From: Acidobacteriota bacterium
Lineage (GTDB): Bacteria; Acidobacteriota; Thermoanaerobaculia; Multivoradales; JAHEKO01
Reading direction: 5' to 3'
DNA length: 9,910 nt
NCBI GenBank assembly: GCA_030610025.1
Contig: JAUWSP010000057.1
Coordinates: 1 to 9,910, forward strand
Positions 1-7,675 of the stretch are shown piece after piece; within the stretch, counting starts at the first letter, position 1; every line of letters begins with the position of its first letter. The notes below the pieces were generated by a model, which saw nothing but the letters and a program-made list of their open reading frames with translations, did not search any database and had not been told where the DNA came from. Position numbers and translations under genes: made by a program.

Positions 1-1
1 C

Positions 2-1315
2 GTTCAACCAGGCGACGGGCTCGTGATCGCGTTCTCCGGAGGCCCGGACTCCACGGCCCTGCTTTGGGCGATGACCCGGGTCGCACCACAGTTGGATCTG
101 AAACTGACTGCCGCGCATTTGGACCACGGCCTCGACGAGGACTCGGCTCGAAGGGCGCAGTCCGCCTCTCAACTCTCCGACTCAATGGGAGTTCCGCTCT
201 GGATCGAGCGTCGCGAAGTCGCACCCCAGAAGGTTACCGGAGAGAGCTTGGAAGCCGCCGCCAGAAGGGTCCGCTACGGCTTTCTCGAGGAAGCTCGCAA
301 TCGTTTCGATGCCGCCTTCATCATGACCGCACACCACGCGGACGACCAGATCGAGACGGTCCTGCTGCGCCTTGGCTTTGGCACCGGCCTGGCCGGACTC
401 GCAGGCATGGCCGCTCGGCGGGATCGCATCCTGCGCCCGTTGCTTCGCTGTACCCGCAAGGAGTTACTGGACGTGGCCCGAACGGCAGGCCTGAATCCTG
501 TTGTCGATCCGACGAACTTCGACCTCGCGATGCCTCGAAATCGCCTCCGACATCTTGTCATTCCACACCTGGTGGCCGAGGATCCCCACCTTTGCGATCG
601 CCTGCAGAGACTGTCGAGGGCAGCGGGACAGGCCCAGGGTCGGTTGGAACGGTTCCTGGACCAGCATCTCGATCTGAAAACCGAGCCATCGGAGACGAGC
701 GTCCGATGGAGGCGGCTCGCGGAGCTACCCCTTCCGGCCCTTCCCTTTGCTCTTGGTCTGATGCACAGGGCTGTGGGCCTTGCCTACCCACCACCGAAGA
801 GGGCACGAAACGATTTGTCTCGACAACTGCGTTCGTCCAGGACGATTGGTTGCGATTGCGGAGGTGGATGGCGGTGGGAGAGCGAGGGCAGCAGGGTGTG
901 GCTTCGCAGGAGTCGACCGCGACAAGCTCCTTTCGCTTATACTCTCAAGGTACCAGGGGAGTGCGTCATCCCCGAGGCCGGTCTTCGGTTCCGAATGGAA
1001 CCGGGGAAGCCGTCTCGATGGATGTTCGGACACTCGCCCCGACGGACAGGATTGGCATTGCCGATCGTCGCCGGTGACGAAGTTACGATTCGCAATCGGC
1101 GACCAGGCGACCGCTTTCGGCCGTTGGGTTGCGCCTATACGCGCCGTCTCAAGGATGTCTTGATGGACCGCCGTGTTCCGCGCCGCGAGAGAGATCGTCT
1201 CCCCCTGCTCTTCGTGGGCTCCCGTCTGGCCTGGATCCCCGGAGTGACTGTCAACGAGGACTTCAAGGTTGGGGAGGGCGAATCCGTCTGGGTGGCCCAG
1301 ATCGACCCGCTGTAA
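2..1315 (+). CDS. tilS: tRNA(Ile)-lysidine synthase TilS (N-terminus beyond the window)
   Basis: This cytosolic enzyme uses ATP and lysine to convert C34 of the CAU-anticodon tRNA-Ile to lysidine, so that it reads AUA and is charged with Ile. The frame is open to the left edge. A GTG at 23 falls only two residues before the PP-loop strand, and the preceding residues (VQPGDGL) read as TilS sequence, so the true start is probably upstream. Numbering from that GTG, the ATP-binding PP-loop SGGPDS is at 5-10, HLDHGL at 32-37, HHADDQIETVLLRL at 104-117, and the DPTN...RNRLRH segment at 162-177. The C-terminal TilS domain is recognisable at about 357-407 (RNRRPGDR, RRLKDVLMD, VPRRERDRLPLL). The stop codon lies five bases before the next gene, which suggests coupling. 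All main motifs look intact. What remains uncertain is the start. Confidence 0.96.
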   Translation, partial: VQPGDGLVIAFSGGPDSTALLWAMTRVAPQLDLKLTAAHLDHGLDEDSARRAQSASQLSDSMGVPLWIERREVAPQKVTGESLEAAARRVRYGFLEEARNRFDAAFIMTAHHADDQIETVLLRLGFGTGLAGLAGMAARRDRILRPLLRCTRKELLDVARTAGLNPVVDPTNFDLAMPRNRLRHLVIPHLVAEDPHLCDRLQRLSRAAGQAQGRLERFLDQHLDLKTEPSETSVRWRRLAELPLPALPFALGLMHRAVGLAYPPPKRARNDLSRQLRSSRTIGCDCGGGWRWESEGSRVWLRRSRPRQAPFAYTLKVPGECVIPEAGLRFRMEPGKPSRWMFGHSPRRTGLALPIVAGDEVTIRNRRPGDRFRPLGCAYTRRLKDVLMDRRVPRRERDRLPLLFVGSRLAWIPGVTVNEDFKVGEGESVWVAQIDPL

Positions 1316-1320
1316 TCACC

Positions 1321-1851
1321 ATGGATATCCGACCGCTTTTTGACGCCGCCATCATCCAGGACAAAGTCACCGAGTTGGGACGTCGCCTGGGAAGCGACCT
1401 CGGAGGAGCCGACCCCTGGATCATCTCCATCGTGGGTGGCTCGGTGCTGTTTCTGGCCGATCTCATCCGTGCAATCGAGCAACCCGTGCGATTCGATTTC
1501 ATCCAGGTCCAGTACTCGGTCAGCGCCTCCGATGGCGATCTCCTGGAGATCCACTACCCTATTTCCCTGAACGTCGAGAACCAGAATCTGGTGATTCTCA
1601 AAGACGTGGTGGTTTCAGGAGTCATCGAGAACTACCTGTCCAGCCAGTTTCTCCAAAGAGGGGCCCGGCAGGTCCAATTCGCTGGACTGATCGACATCCT
1701 GGACCAGAGAAAGACCGATTTCCAACCCGACTACACGCTGTTCACGACTGAGCGCCAGGGGACCTTCGTAGGCTATGGTCTCAAGCACAAGGGCCGCTTC
1801 GGCAACTTGCCGTTCATCGGACTCGTAGAACATGAAAGCGACGCAGGTTGA
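1321..1851 (+). CDS. HPRT-like protein with a degraded active site (probable pseudoenzyme)
   Basis: This 176-residue protein has the length and fold landmarks of bacterial hypoxanthine phosphoribosyltransferase: GGSVLFLADLIRAI at 39-52, DFIQV at 59-63, FVGYGL at 149-154 and NLPFIG at 162-167. The family normally makes IMP or GMP from a purine base and PRPP. Here the PRPP-binding motif, usually (I/V)EDI(I/V)D(T/S)G, reads LKDVVVSG at 93-100, so the first acidic residue is K94 and the catalytic-base Asp is V98; only D95, S99 and G100 remain. The usual VLKG reads IVGG (Lys to G39), LLDK reads LIDI (Lys to I126), GYGLD reads GYGLK (Asp to K155) and (Y/F)RNLP reads FGNLP (Arg to G161). The frame is intact and the fold conserved, so this looks like a maintained non-catalytic paralogue, not decay. 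The ATG at 1321 is chosen because it aligns with family starts; no clear Shine-Dalgarno precedes it, so reinitiation after tilS is likely. An hpt label based on homology alone would mislead. Confidence 0.88.
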   Translation: MDIRPLFDAAIIQDKVTELGRRLGSDLGGADPWIISIVGGSVLFLADLIRAIEQPVRFDFIQVQYSVSASDGDLLEIHYPISLNVENQNLVILKDVVVSGVIENYLSSQFLQRGARQVQFAGLIDILDQRKTDFQPDYTLFTTERQGTFVGYGLKHKGRFGNLPFIGLVEHESDAG

Positions 1852-1887
1852 AACCCCGTTGGATCGACGTCACCATCGCCCAACTTT

Positions 1888-1892
1888 GAGGA
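1888..1892 (+). promoter_or_regulatory. Ribosome binding site supporting the TTG start of ftsH
   Basis: GAGGA sits nine bases before the TTG at 1902. No in-frame ATG or GTG lies between this site and the first transmembrane helix, so it decides the unusual TTG start. The 50-base gap after the HPRT-like gene shows no other clear signal. Confidence 0.6.
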
Positions 1893-1901
1893 ATTTGAAT
1901 C

Positions 1902-3887
1902 TTGAACCCGACCGTTAGAACACTGATCGTCTGGATCGCGATATTCGTCGTGGTCATTCTGTTGTGGAACACCTTTCAGGCAGGCCGGGTGACTCGCTTC
2001 CCCCTGACCTTCACCGAGTTTCTCGAACAAGTCGAGCAGGGCCGGGTAGCGGAAGTCACCATTCGCGGCCAGGAGGTCTCGGGGACCTTCACCGAGGGTG
2101 GCCAATACGCCGAAGGGGACAACTTCTTCACCTATCTGCCCGAGTACCCGGACCTCGTCACCGAGCTGCGCGACGCCGGCGTGATCATCAAGGCCGAGGA
2201 GCCGCGAGAGAACCCGCTGCTGCAGTTCCTTTTCGGCTGGGCGCCGTTTCTGCTGATCATCGGACTGTGGATCTTCTTCATGCGCCAGATGCAGTCCGGT
2301 GGCAACAAGGCCCTCTCCTTCGGCAAGAGCAAGGCCAAGCTACTCAGCACATCGGGCAAGAAGGTGACCTTTCAGGATGTCGCCGGTGTCGAAGAGGCCA
2401 AGGACGAGCTCTCCGAGATCATCGACTTCTTGAAGGAACCGCAGAAGTTCCAGAAGCTGGGCGGCAAGATCCCGAAGGGTGTCCTGTTGATGGGACCGCC
2501 CGGCACCGGCAAGACCCTCCTCGCGAGGGCCATCGCCGGTGAAGCCGGCGTGCCCTTCTTCTCCATCTCCGGCTCCGATTTCGTAGAGATGTTCGTTGGC
2601 GTCGGCGCGAGTCGCGTGCGGGACCTTTTCGAGCAGGGTAAGAAGAATGCACCGTGCATCGTCTTCATCGATGAGATCGACGCGGTGGGCCGTCATCGCG
2701 GGGCTGGGCTGGGCGGCGGTCACGACGAGCGCGAACAGACGCTCAATCAGCTATTGGTCGAAATGGATGGCTTCGAGTCCAACGAAGGCGTCATCCTCAT
2801 CGCCGCGACCAACCGGCCTGATGTTCTGGACCCCGCCCTGTTGCGGCCCGGTCGTTTCGATCGGCGAGTCGTGGTCGATCGACCGGACATCAACGGTCGC
2901 CTGGGAATCCTCAAGGTTCACACGAGAGAGATCCCGCTCTCCGATGATGTCAATTTGGAGGTTCTGGCCCGTGGCACACCCGGATTTGCCGGCGCCGACC
3001 TCGCCAACATGGTGAACGAAGCTGCCCTCGTCGCGGCAGGCCGGGAACGCGACAAGGTGGTCATGGAGGATTTCGAGTTCGCCAAGGACAAGGTCCTGAT
3101 GGGAGTGGAGCGCAAGACTCTCATGCTGACCGACGAGGAGAAGAGAACAACGGCCTACCACGAGGCTGGTCACGCCCTGGTGGCAGCCTTCGTCGCGGGC
3201 TCCGACCCTCTGCACAAGGTGACCGTGATTCCTCGCGGCCGCGCACTTGGCGTGACGATGCAGCTCCCTCTCGAGGACAAGTACACCTATCGAAAGTCCT
3301 ACGTGGATGGTCAGGTCGCCATTCTGATGGGCGGCCGAATTGCCGAAGAGTTGACCCAGGACGACATCACGACCGGTGCCGGCAACGACATCGAAAGAGC
3401 CACGGAGATGGCCCGACGCATGGTCTGTGAATGGGGCATGTCGGAATTGGGTCCCCTGTCGTTCGGCGGCAAGGACGAGCCCTTGTTTCTCGGACGCGAT
3501 TTCAACCAGCGTGCCGACTACAGCGAAGACACCGCCATTCGCATCGACCGCGAGGTCGACCGAATCGTCCAAACAGCCTACGAACGTGCGCGCAAGATCC
3601 TCTCCGACAATCGCGCGCTGCTGCAGCGCCTGGCCGAGGAGCTTCTCGAGCATGAATCGCTGGACGGGCAAGAAGTCTACGACATCATCGAAGAGATGAC
3701 TGGCAAGAACCTGCTTCCGACGCTGCCGGAACCCTCCACTCGAGGGGATCAAGCCGGCGGCGATGAGCTGGCCGCTGAGAAGGGGGCCTCAGAGCAAACC
3801 CCTACCGAAGAGATTCCAGACGACCCACTCGAGGTGCCGACTGGGCAAGAGTCCACACCCTCCGATCCTCTCCCGACAGCGGACTAG
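1902..3887 (+). CDS. ftsH: ATP-dependent zinc metalloprotease FtsH
   Basis: FtsH is a membrane-anchored hexameric AAA+ protease that extracts and degrades damaged membrane proteins and some short-lived cytosolic regulators. The 661 residues show every family landmark. A transmembrane helix at about 7-23 and a second at about 111-128 flank an extracytoplasmic domain. Walker A GPPGTGKT is at 198-205, the pore-loop FVG at 231-233, Walker B VFIDEID at 254-260, and the second region of homology with its arginine fingers at 302-321 ([10 protein letters not shown]...RPGRFDR). The zinc site is HEAGH at 420-424, with D496 in [11 protein letters not shown] as the third ligand. From about 607 onward the tail is low-complexity and rich in Asp, Glu, Pro and Thr, which is common and poorly conserved in FtsH. 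Translation starts at TTG. The upstream order tilS / HPRT-like / ftsH matches the classic Firmicute arrangement, and folP follows after 34 bases. Confidence 0.98.
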   Translation: MNPTVRTLIVWIAIFVVVILLWNTFQAGRVTRFPLTFTEFLEQVEQGRVAEVTIRGQEVSGTFTEGGQYAEGDNFFTYLPEYPDLVTELRDAGVIIKAEEPRENPLLQFLFGWAPFLLIIGLWIFFMRQMQSGGNKALSFGKSKAKLLSTSGKKVTFQDVAGVEEAKDELSEIIDFLKEPQKFQKLGGKIPKGVLLMGPPGTGKTLLARAIAGEAGVPFFSISGSDFVEMFVGVGASRVRDLFEQGKKNAPCIVFIDEIDAVGRHRGAGLGGGHDEREQTLNQLLVEMDGFESNEGVILIAATNRPDVLDPALLRPGRFDRRVVVDRPDINGRLGILKVHTREIPLSDDVNLEVLARGTPGFAGADLANMVNEAALVAAGRERDKVVMEDFEFAKDKVLMGVERKTLMLTDEEKRTTAYHEAGHALVAAFVAGSDPLHKVTVIPRGRALGVTMQLPLEDKYTYRKSYVDGQVAILMGGRIAEELTQDDITTGAGNDIERATEMARRMVCEWGMSELGPLSFGGKDEPLFLGRDFNQRADYSEDTAIRIDREVDRIVQTAYERARKILSDNRALLQRLAEELLEHESLDGQEVYDIIEEMTGKNLLPTLPEPSTRGDQAGGDELAAEKGASEQTPTEEIPDDPLEVPTGQESTPSDPLPTAD

Positions 3888-3921
3888 GCAACCCGATCGA
3901 AGCCCTGGACCCGTCTGCCTC

Positions 3922-4821
3922 ATGACCACCGTCGCTACTCGACAGCCCGCCAGCGAAAGGCTTGTCTGTGCCAGCGGCCGGATTCTCGAATTCGAGAGGA
4001 CACCTCTTGTCATGGGAGTCTTGAATCTGACTCCCGACTCCTTCAGCGATGGTGGTCTGTGGATGGATCCCCCTCGGGCCCTGGCCCGGGCCGAAGAAAT
4101 GGTCGCCCAGGGGGCGGATCTGCTCGACCTCGGCGCCGAGTCGACCCGACCCGGGGGAGGGGTCTACGGAACCGGCGCGCAAGGCGTTCCCGCTGAAGAG
4201 GAGTTGAACCGCTTGCTACCGGTCCTGGAGCCCCTTCGGGAGTTGGTTTCCGTGCCCCTCTCGGTGGACACCCGCAAGAGCCGTGTGGCCAGAGTCGCAC
4301 TCGAAGCAGGCGCCGACCTCATCAACGACATCAGCTGCCTGGCCGACCCAGAGCTCGCGGTCGTGGCAGCCGAGTGGGGGTCGCCTCTCATCTTGATGCA
4401 CAGCCGGGGAGACCTGGCTTCGATGCAGCGGCAGATCCACTTCGACGATGTGGTCGAGGACGTCATCCAGGAACTGGGCGAGGCCGCAGACCGAGCTTGC
4501 GACCGAGGTGTCACTCGCGACAAGATCGTGATCGACCCGGGAATCGGTTTCGGCAAGAACGGGCCGCAGATCCTGGAGCTCCTGCGGCGACTCGGTGAGC
4601 TCCAGCGACTCGATCTACCGATTCTCGTTGGAGCGAGCCGCAAGAGCTTCATCGGGGCGATCACCGACCAGCCGGCTGACGCCAGGCTGGCCGGAAGCCT
4701 GGCAACGATAGGCTGGGCCGCATCACAGGGTGCGGCCATGGTCCGGGTCCACGACGTGGCAGAAACCGTGCAGTTCCTCGAGGTCTGGGAGTCCATCGAC
4801 GCGGCAGGAGGACTGCAGTGA
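3922..4821 (+). CDS. folP: Dihydropteroate synthase
   Basis: This cytosolic enzyme joins 6-hydroxymethyl-dihydropterin pyrophosphate with p-aminobenzoate to give dihydropteroate in folate synthesis, and is the sulfonamide target. The frame opens at 3763 inside ftsH, but the ATG at 3922 gives the expected 299-residue protein with the first barrel strand at 29-45 (LVMGVLNLTPDSFSDGG). Further landmarks are DLGAESTRPGG at 69-79, SVDTRKS at 114-120, NDIS at 135-138, LMHSRGD at 158-164, IDPGIGFGKN at 204-213, GASRKSFIG at 237-245 and RVHDV at 275-279. The loop after ESTRPGG appears about seven or eight residues longer than usual before the PAEEELNR helix. The start lacks a strong Shine-Dalgarno. 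The stop codon overlaps the GTG start of cdaA, so the two are translationally coupled. Confidence 0.96.
   Translation: MTTVATRQPASERLVCASGRILEFERTPLVMGVLNLTPDSFSDGGLWMDPPRALARAEEMVAQGADLLDLGAESTRPGGGVYGTGAQGVPAEEELNRLLPVLEPLRELVSVPLSVDTRKSRVARVALEAGADLINDISCLADPELAVVAAEWGSPLILMHSRGDLASMQRQIHFDDVVEDVIQELGEAADRACDRGVTRDKIVIDPGIGFGKNGPQILELLRRLGELQRLDLPILVGASRKSFIGAITDQPADARLAGSLATIGWAASQGAAMVRVHDVAETVQFLEVWESIDAAGGLQ
4806..4811 (+). promoter_or_regulatory. Ribosome binding site for cdaA inside the end of folP
   Basis: A perfect AGGAGG lies six bases before the GTG at 4818, within the last folP codons. It fixes the GTG start, which shares four bases (GTGA) with the folP stop codon. Confidence 0.75.
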
Positions 4822-5606
4822 GCCTGGCGGATTGGCTACAGATCGTGACCTGGCGGGACGTGCTGGACATTGCGCTCGTCGCGCTGGTGATCTACAACCT
4901 CCTGCTGCTCATTCGTGGCACGCGGGCCGTTCAGGTCATCCTGGGAATCTTGTTTCTCGTCGCCGCCTCGTATCTTGCCGGAGTCGCGGATCTCGTAACT
5001 CTTCAGCAGCTCCTGGGCAACTTCATCCTTGTCCTGCCCCTGGCCATTATCGTTCTCTTCCAGCACGAGATCCGCCATGCCCTGGCCAGTTTCGGTCGCA
5101 ATCCACTGTGGGGCCTCGGTACCCATCAGCAGGTCGAATCGACGATCAGTGGAATCGTGACGGCGGCCACGACCCTTTCTGACCGGCGCATCGGTGCGTT
5201 GATCGTCATTCAACGATTGGAAGGTCTACGAAACTATATCGAGAACGGGGTCGAGATCGATGCTCGGGTGAGCTACGACCTGCTGATCAACCTGTTCAGT
5301 CCCGAGACTCCCTTGCACGATGGCGCGGTCATCCTTCAGCAAGACCGCATCGCCGCCGCGGCCTGCTTTCTTCCCCTCTCCTTGAATCCCGAGATCTCCA
5401 AAGACTACGGAACGCGACATCGGGCCGCCCTGGGCATCTCCGAGGAGGCCGACGCGTTGGCTGTCGTGGTCTCCGAGGAGACCGGCTCCATCTCGATCGC
5501 CATCGGAGGTGAGCTTATTCGCGACCTGGATTCCAAGAGCTTGCGCAATGCGCTGTACAAGTACCTGATCACCGACCTGGGCTCGCTGCCGGAGAAACAG
5601 CTTTGA
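4818..5606 (+). CDS. cdaA: Membrane diadenylate cyclase CdaA (c-di-AMP synthase)
   Basis: CdaA condenses two ATP into cyclic di-AMP, a second messenger tied to potassium and osmolyte control and to cell-wall homeostasis. The 262 residues show three predicted membrane helices, about 16-33, 38-55 and 66-82, then a cytosolic DAC domain from about 100. The catalytic motifs are intact: PLHDGAVIL at 165-173 with the DGA triplet at 168-170, and GTRHRAALGISEEADA at 198-213 with RHR at 200-202. Strong sequence typical of the family (VVVSEETGSIS, 216-226) follows. The gene overlaps folP by four bases upstream and cdaR by four downstream, so expression is probably coupled to both. Naming varies (cdaA, dacA, ybbP). 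It is predicted to be catalytically competent. Confidence 0.96.
   Translation: MSLADWLQIVTWRDVLDIALVALVIYNLLLLIRGTRAVQVILGILFLVAASYLAGVADLVTLQQLLGNFILVLPLAIIVLFQHEIRHALASFGRNPLWGLGTHQQVESTISGIVTAATTLSDRRIGALIVIQRLEGLRNYIENGVEIDARVSYDLLINLFSPETPLHDGAVILQQDRIAAAACFLPLSLNPEISKDYGTRHRAALGISEEADALAVVVSEETGSISIAIGGELIRDLDSKSLRNALYKYLITDLGSLPEKQL
5591..5594 (+). promoter_or_regulatory. Ribosome binding site supporting the TTG start of cdaR
   Basis: GGAG lies eight bases before the TTG at 5603, inside the last cdaA codons. The TTG overlaps the cdaA stop (TTGA) and places the membrane helix at the very N-terminus, as expected for the family. Confidence 0.55.
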
Positions 5607-6286
5607 GCGAGGCTAGAAGCATCTGGGGCTTGCGCCTGCTCGCACTCGCGTTGGCAGTGACCGCATGGTTCGTGCTTTCCGTCGAGAATCGAGAGCCCAC
5701 CAGCGAGAAAGTGGTCGAGGCCACGGTCCGCTACGACAACTTCCCCGGGCTGATCGTCGTCCAGCGAGTCGAATCGGTCAGGGTCGGCATTCGCGGTCCC
5801 AAAAGCCGCATTCTCAGCCTGAATCCCTACGTGGTCGATGTCTTCGTCGAGCTTCCCTATCCGGCCAGTGGATCATTCGACGTTCCCCTGACAGCCGAGA
5901 ACGTAATCCTGCCCGAAGCTCTGGAAGTCGTCTCCATCGAGCCCAACATCATCCACCTCGAGCTCGACGTCGAGAAATCGGATCTGCTGCCAGTCACACC
6001 CAGGCTGGAAGGCGAGCCGGCGGCCGGAGCCAAAGTTCGCATGGCCGAAGTCATCCCTCCACGCGTCCTCGTCAGGGGCCCAGAGACGATGCTGAACACC
6101 ATAGACGCCCTGTTCACCACGCCTGTGGACCTCACAGGACATGCCCTCGATTTCCAGGAGCAGGCGGCTGTCCTGCCCCCGGATCCCCTGGTCAATGTGG
6201 TGCAGCCGGCTGTCGTAACCGTCCGAATCTCGATGGAGATTCCAGGCGCCGATTCCCTCACCAACCCGAGCGACTGTGAACAATGA
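5603..6286 (+). CDS. cdaR: YbbR-domain protein, CdaA partner/regulator (CdaR-like)
   Basis: CdaR proteins are anchored by one N-terminal helix, project YbbR domains outside the cytoplasmic membrane, and modulate CdaA activity in Firmicutes. The 227 residues begin with a short basic N-tip and one hydrophobic helix at about 8-26 (WGLRLLALALAVTAWFVLSV). This is followed by what looks like two YbbR-type beta modules at about 36-124 and 129-213. Each has the family pattern of alternating hydrophobic strands with a VRG(P) or IRGPKS turn (IRGPKSRI at 63-70; VLVRGPETML at 155-164). The last residues are polar and unstructured-looking. With two modules it is shorter than the roughly 480-residue, four-module B. 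subtilis protein. The assignment rests on domain pattern and position between cdaA and glmM, since YbbR sequence conservation is low. Translation starts at TTG and ends overlapping the glmM ATG (ATGA). Confidence 0.88.
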   Translation: MSEARSIWGLRLLALALAVTAWFVLSVENREPTSEKVVEATVRYDNFPGLIVVQRVESVRVGIRGPKSRILSLNPYVVDVFVELPYPASGSFDVPLTAENVILPEALEVVSIEPNIIHLELDVEKSDLLPVTPRLEGEPAAGAKVRMAEVIPPRVLVRGPETMLNTIDALFTTPVDLTGHALDFQEQAAVLPPDPLVNVVQPAVVTVRISMEIPGADSLTNPSDCEQ

Positions 6287-7650
6287 CCACTCCCCCACCT
6301 TCACTGCGTCTCTTCGGGACGGACGGCATCCGTGCACCGTTTGGAACCTTCCCGCTCGACGAGCAGACCGTCGGCCGAATCGGCTACCACCTGGGGCTGA
6401 TGCTCGGAGAAGCAACGACCAACCCGCTGGTCATTCTCGGAGGCGACACGAGACAGAGCACCGAGCCGCTTTGCGACTGGATCGCGGCAGGCCTGCGTCA
6501 CGCCGGAGCTCGACACTGCTATGGAGGCACGCTGCCAACTCCCGCGATCGCGCTGCTCGTCCGCCAACGGGGCGCAGCCGCCGGAGTCTCCATTTCTGCT
6601 AGCCACAATCTGCTGCCCGACAACGGCATCAAGCTCTTCGATCACCTGGGTTTCAAATGGCAGGAGCCGGCCGAGGAGGCCCTCGAGGAGCGACTCTTCA
6701 ATCACCCGGACCAGGCCGAGGATCTCGCTCCGACCCAGCTGGAGCTGGATGATTCCCTCGCCAGTGACTACCGCCAGGCTCTCGAACGCCCAGGCACCCA
6801 CGAGCACTGGTCTTTCGAGGGTTTGACCTTCGTGGTCGATGCCGCCAATGGTGCGGCATCGCCGTTCGCCGCCCAGATCTTCCGAGATCTGGGCGCGGAG
6901 GTCGTGTCTCTCCACGACCGACCGAACGGTCGCAACATCAACCTCAACTGCGGCTCGACCCATCCAGAAGCCATGTCCAGAGCCGTCCTCGACTCGGGGG
7001 CCGACCTGGGCATCGCCTTCGACGGGGATGCCGACCGCGCCCTTTTCGCTGACGAACGAGGGGTCGTGCGAGACGGAGACGCTGCGCTGTTCCTGTGGGC
7101 ACGTTTCCTGAAGCACTCGGCACGATTGGAGCCCCCGAAGATCGTCGCGACGAGCATGTCCAACCTCGGATTGGAGAGGGCACTGGACCGGGAATCCACC
7201 GAACTGGTCCGCTGTGGAGTTGGCGATCGCACCGTCGTGAACACGATGATGGAGGCCGGCATCTCGCTGGGAGGAGAGCAATCAGGACACCTCGTCGATC
7301 TGACGAACAACACCACAGGCGACGGCCTGGCGACCGCCCTTCAGATAGCCGGCATTCTAAAGAGCGAAGGCAAGCCTCTCTCCGAGCTGCTGAGTCCGTT
7401 CGTTCGCTTCCCCCAGGTCCTGATCAATGTCAGTGTCTCCACCAAACCACCTCTCGAGTCCCTGCCGACCGTTGCAAACGCAGCCCGCGACGTGGCCGCC
7501 CAGCTGGGCAATCGGGGCCGCCTCGTCCTGCGGTACAGCGGCACCGAGCCCCTGGCCCGGGTGATGATCGAGGGCGAAGATCAAACCGAGATCGACCAAC
7601 TCGCCTCGACCCTGATCGATGCCATCCGGGAAGAGATTGGAGCAGAATAG
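6283..7650 (+). CDS. glmM: Phosphoglucosamine mutase GlmM
   Basis: GlmM interconverts glucosamine-6-phosphate and glucosamine-1-phosphate, feeding UDP-GlcNAc for peptidoglycan and lipopolysaccharide. The 455 residues match the alpha-D-phosphohexomutase family in length and order. FGTDGIR is at 11-17. The phosphoserine loop ISASHN is at 104-109 with S107 as the acceptor. The metal-binding loop DGDADR is at 247-252, the sugar-specificity motif GGEQSGH at 330-336, and the C-terminal phosphate-binding RYSGTEP at 417-423 (RPSGTEP is the other common form). After SASHN the common Pro is Leu (NLLPDNGIK), a mild change. No Shine-Dalgarno precedes the ATG, so coupling through the ATGA overlap with cdaR is probably needed. 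In Firmicutes GlmM binds CdaA and inhibits it, so this position fits a shared regulatory unit. GlmM is preferred over ManB/Pgm because of GGEQSGH and context. Confidence 0.96.
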   Translation: MTTPPPSLRLFGTDGIRAPFGTFPLDEQTVGRIGYHLGLMLGEATTNPLVILGGDTRQSTEPLCDWIAAGLRHAGARHCYGGTLPTPAIALLVRQRGAAAGVSISASHNLLPDNGIKLFDHLGFKWQEPAEEALEERLFNHPDQAEDLAPTQLELDDSLASDYRQALERPGTHEHWSFEGLTFVVDAANGAASPFAAQIFRDLGAEVVSLHDRPNGRNINLNCGSTHPEAMSRAVLDSGADLGIAFDGDADRALFADERGVVRDGDAALFLWARFLKHSARLEPPKIVATSMSNLGLERALDRESTELVRCGVGDRTVVNTMMEAGISLGGEQSGHLVDLTNNTTGDGLATALQIAGILKSEGKPLSELLSPFVRFPQVLINVSVSTKPPLESLPTVANAARDVAAQLGNRGRLVLRYSGTEPLARVMIEGEDQTEIDQLASTLIDAIREEIGAE

Positions 7651-7662
7651 TCAGGCTCAACC

Positions 7663-7667
7663 AGGAG
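7663..7667 (+). promoter_or_regulatory. Ribosome binding site for pdxJ
   Basis: AGGAG lies eight bases before the ATG at 7676, and the ATG at 7668 directly after it is out of frame. This supports 7676 over the in-frame ATG at 7619, which would lie inside glmM. Confidence 0.7.
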
Positions 7668-7675
7668 ATGTCCTC

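Noticed and set aside
64..1077. A 337-codon open frame overlapping tilS on the + strand
   Set aside because: The product is Arg/Pro/Ser-rich and motif-free, while the other frame carries every TilS landmark.
1129..1320. Upstream extension of the HPRT-like gene into tilS
   Set aside because: The extra residues are low-complexity out-of-frame tilS sequence, and the ATG at 1321 aligns with family N-termini.
2970..2992. A TGGCAC...TTTGC stretch resembling a sigma-54 promoter
   Set aside because: The spacing between the two elements is too long for the -24/-12 consensus and it lies inside ftsH.
2751..3752. A 333-codon open frame on the - strand opposite ftsH
   Set aside because: It lies wholly within the clearly real ftsH, its product matches nothing, and long antisense frames are expected in GC-rich genes with biased third positions.
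3763..3921. Upstream extension of folP into the end of ftsH
   Set aside because: It would add 53 residues unlike FolP, and the ATG at 3922 gives the normal protein length.
6301..7281. A 326-codon open frame on the - strand opposite glmM
   Set aside because: It is a shadow of glmM, with no family motif or start signal.
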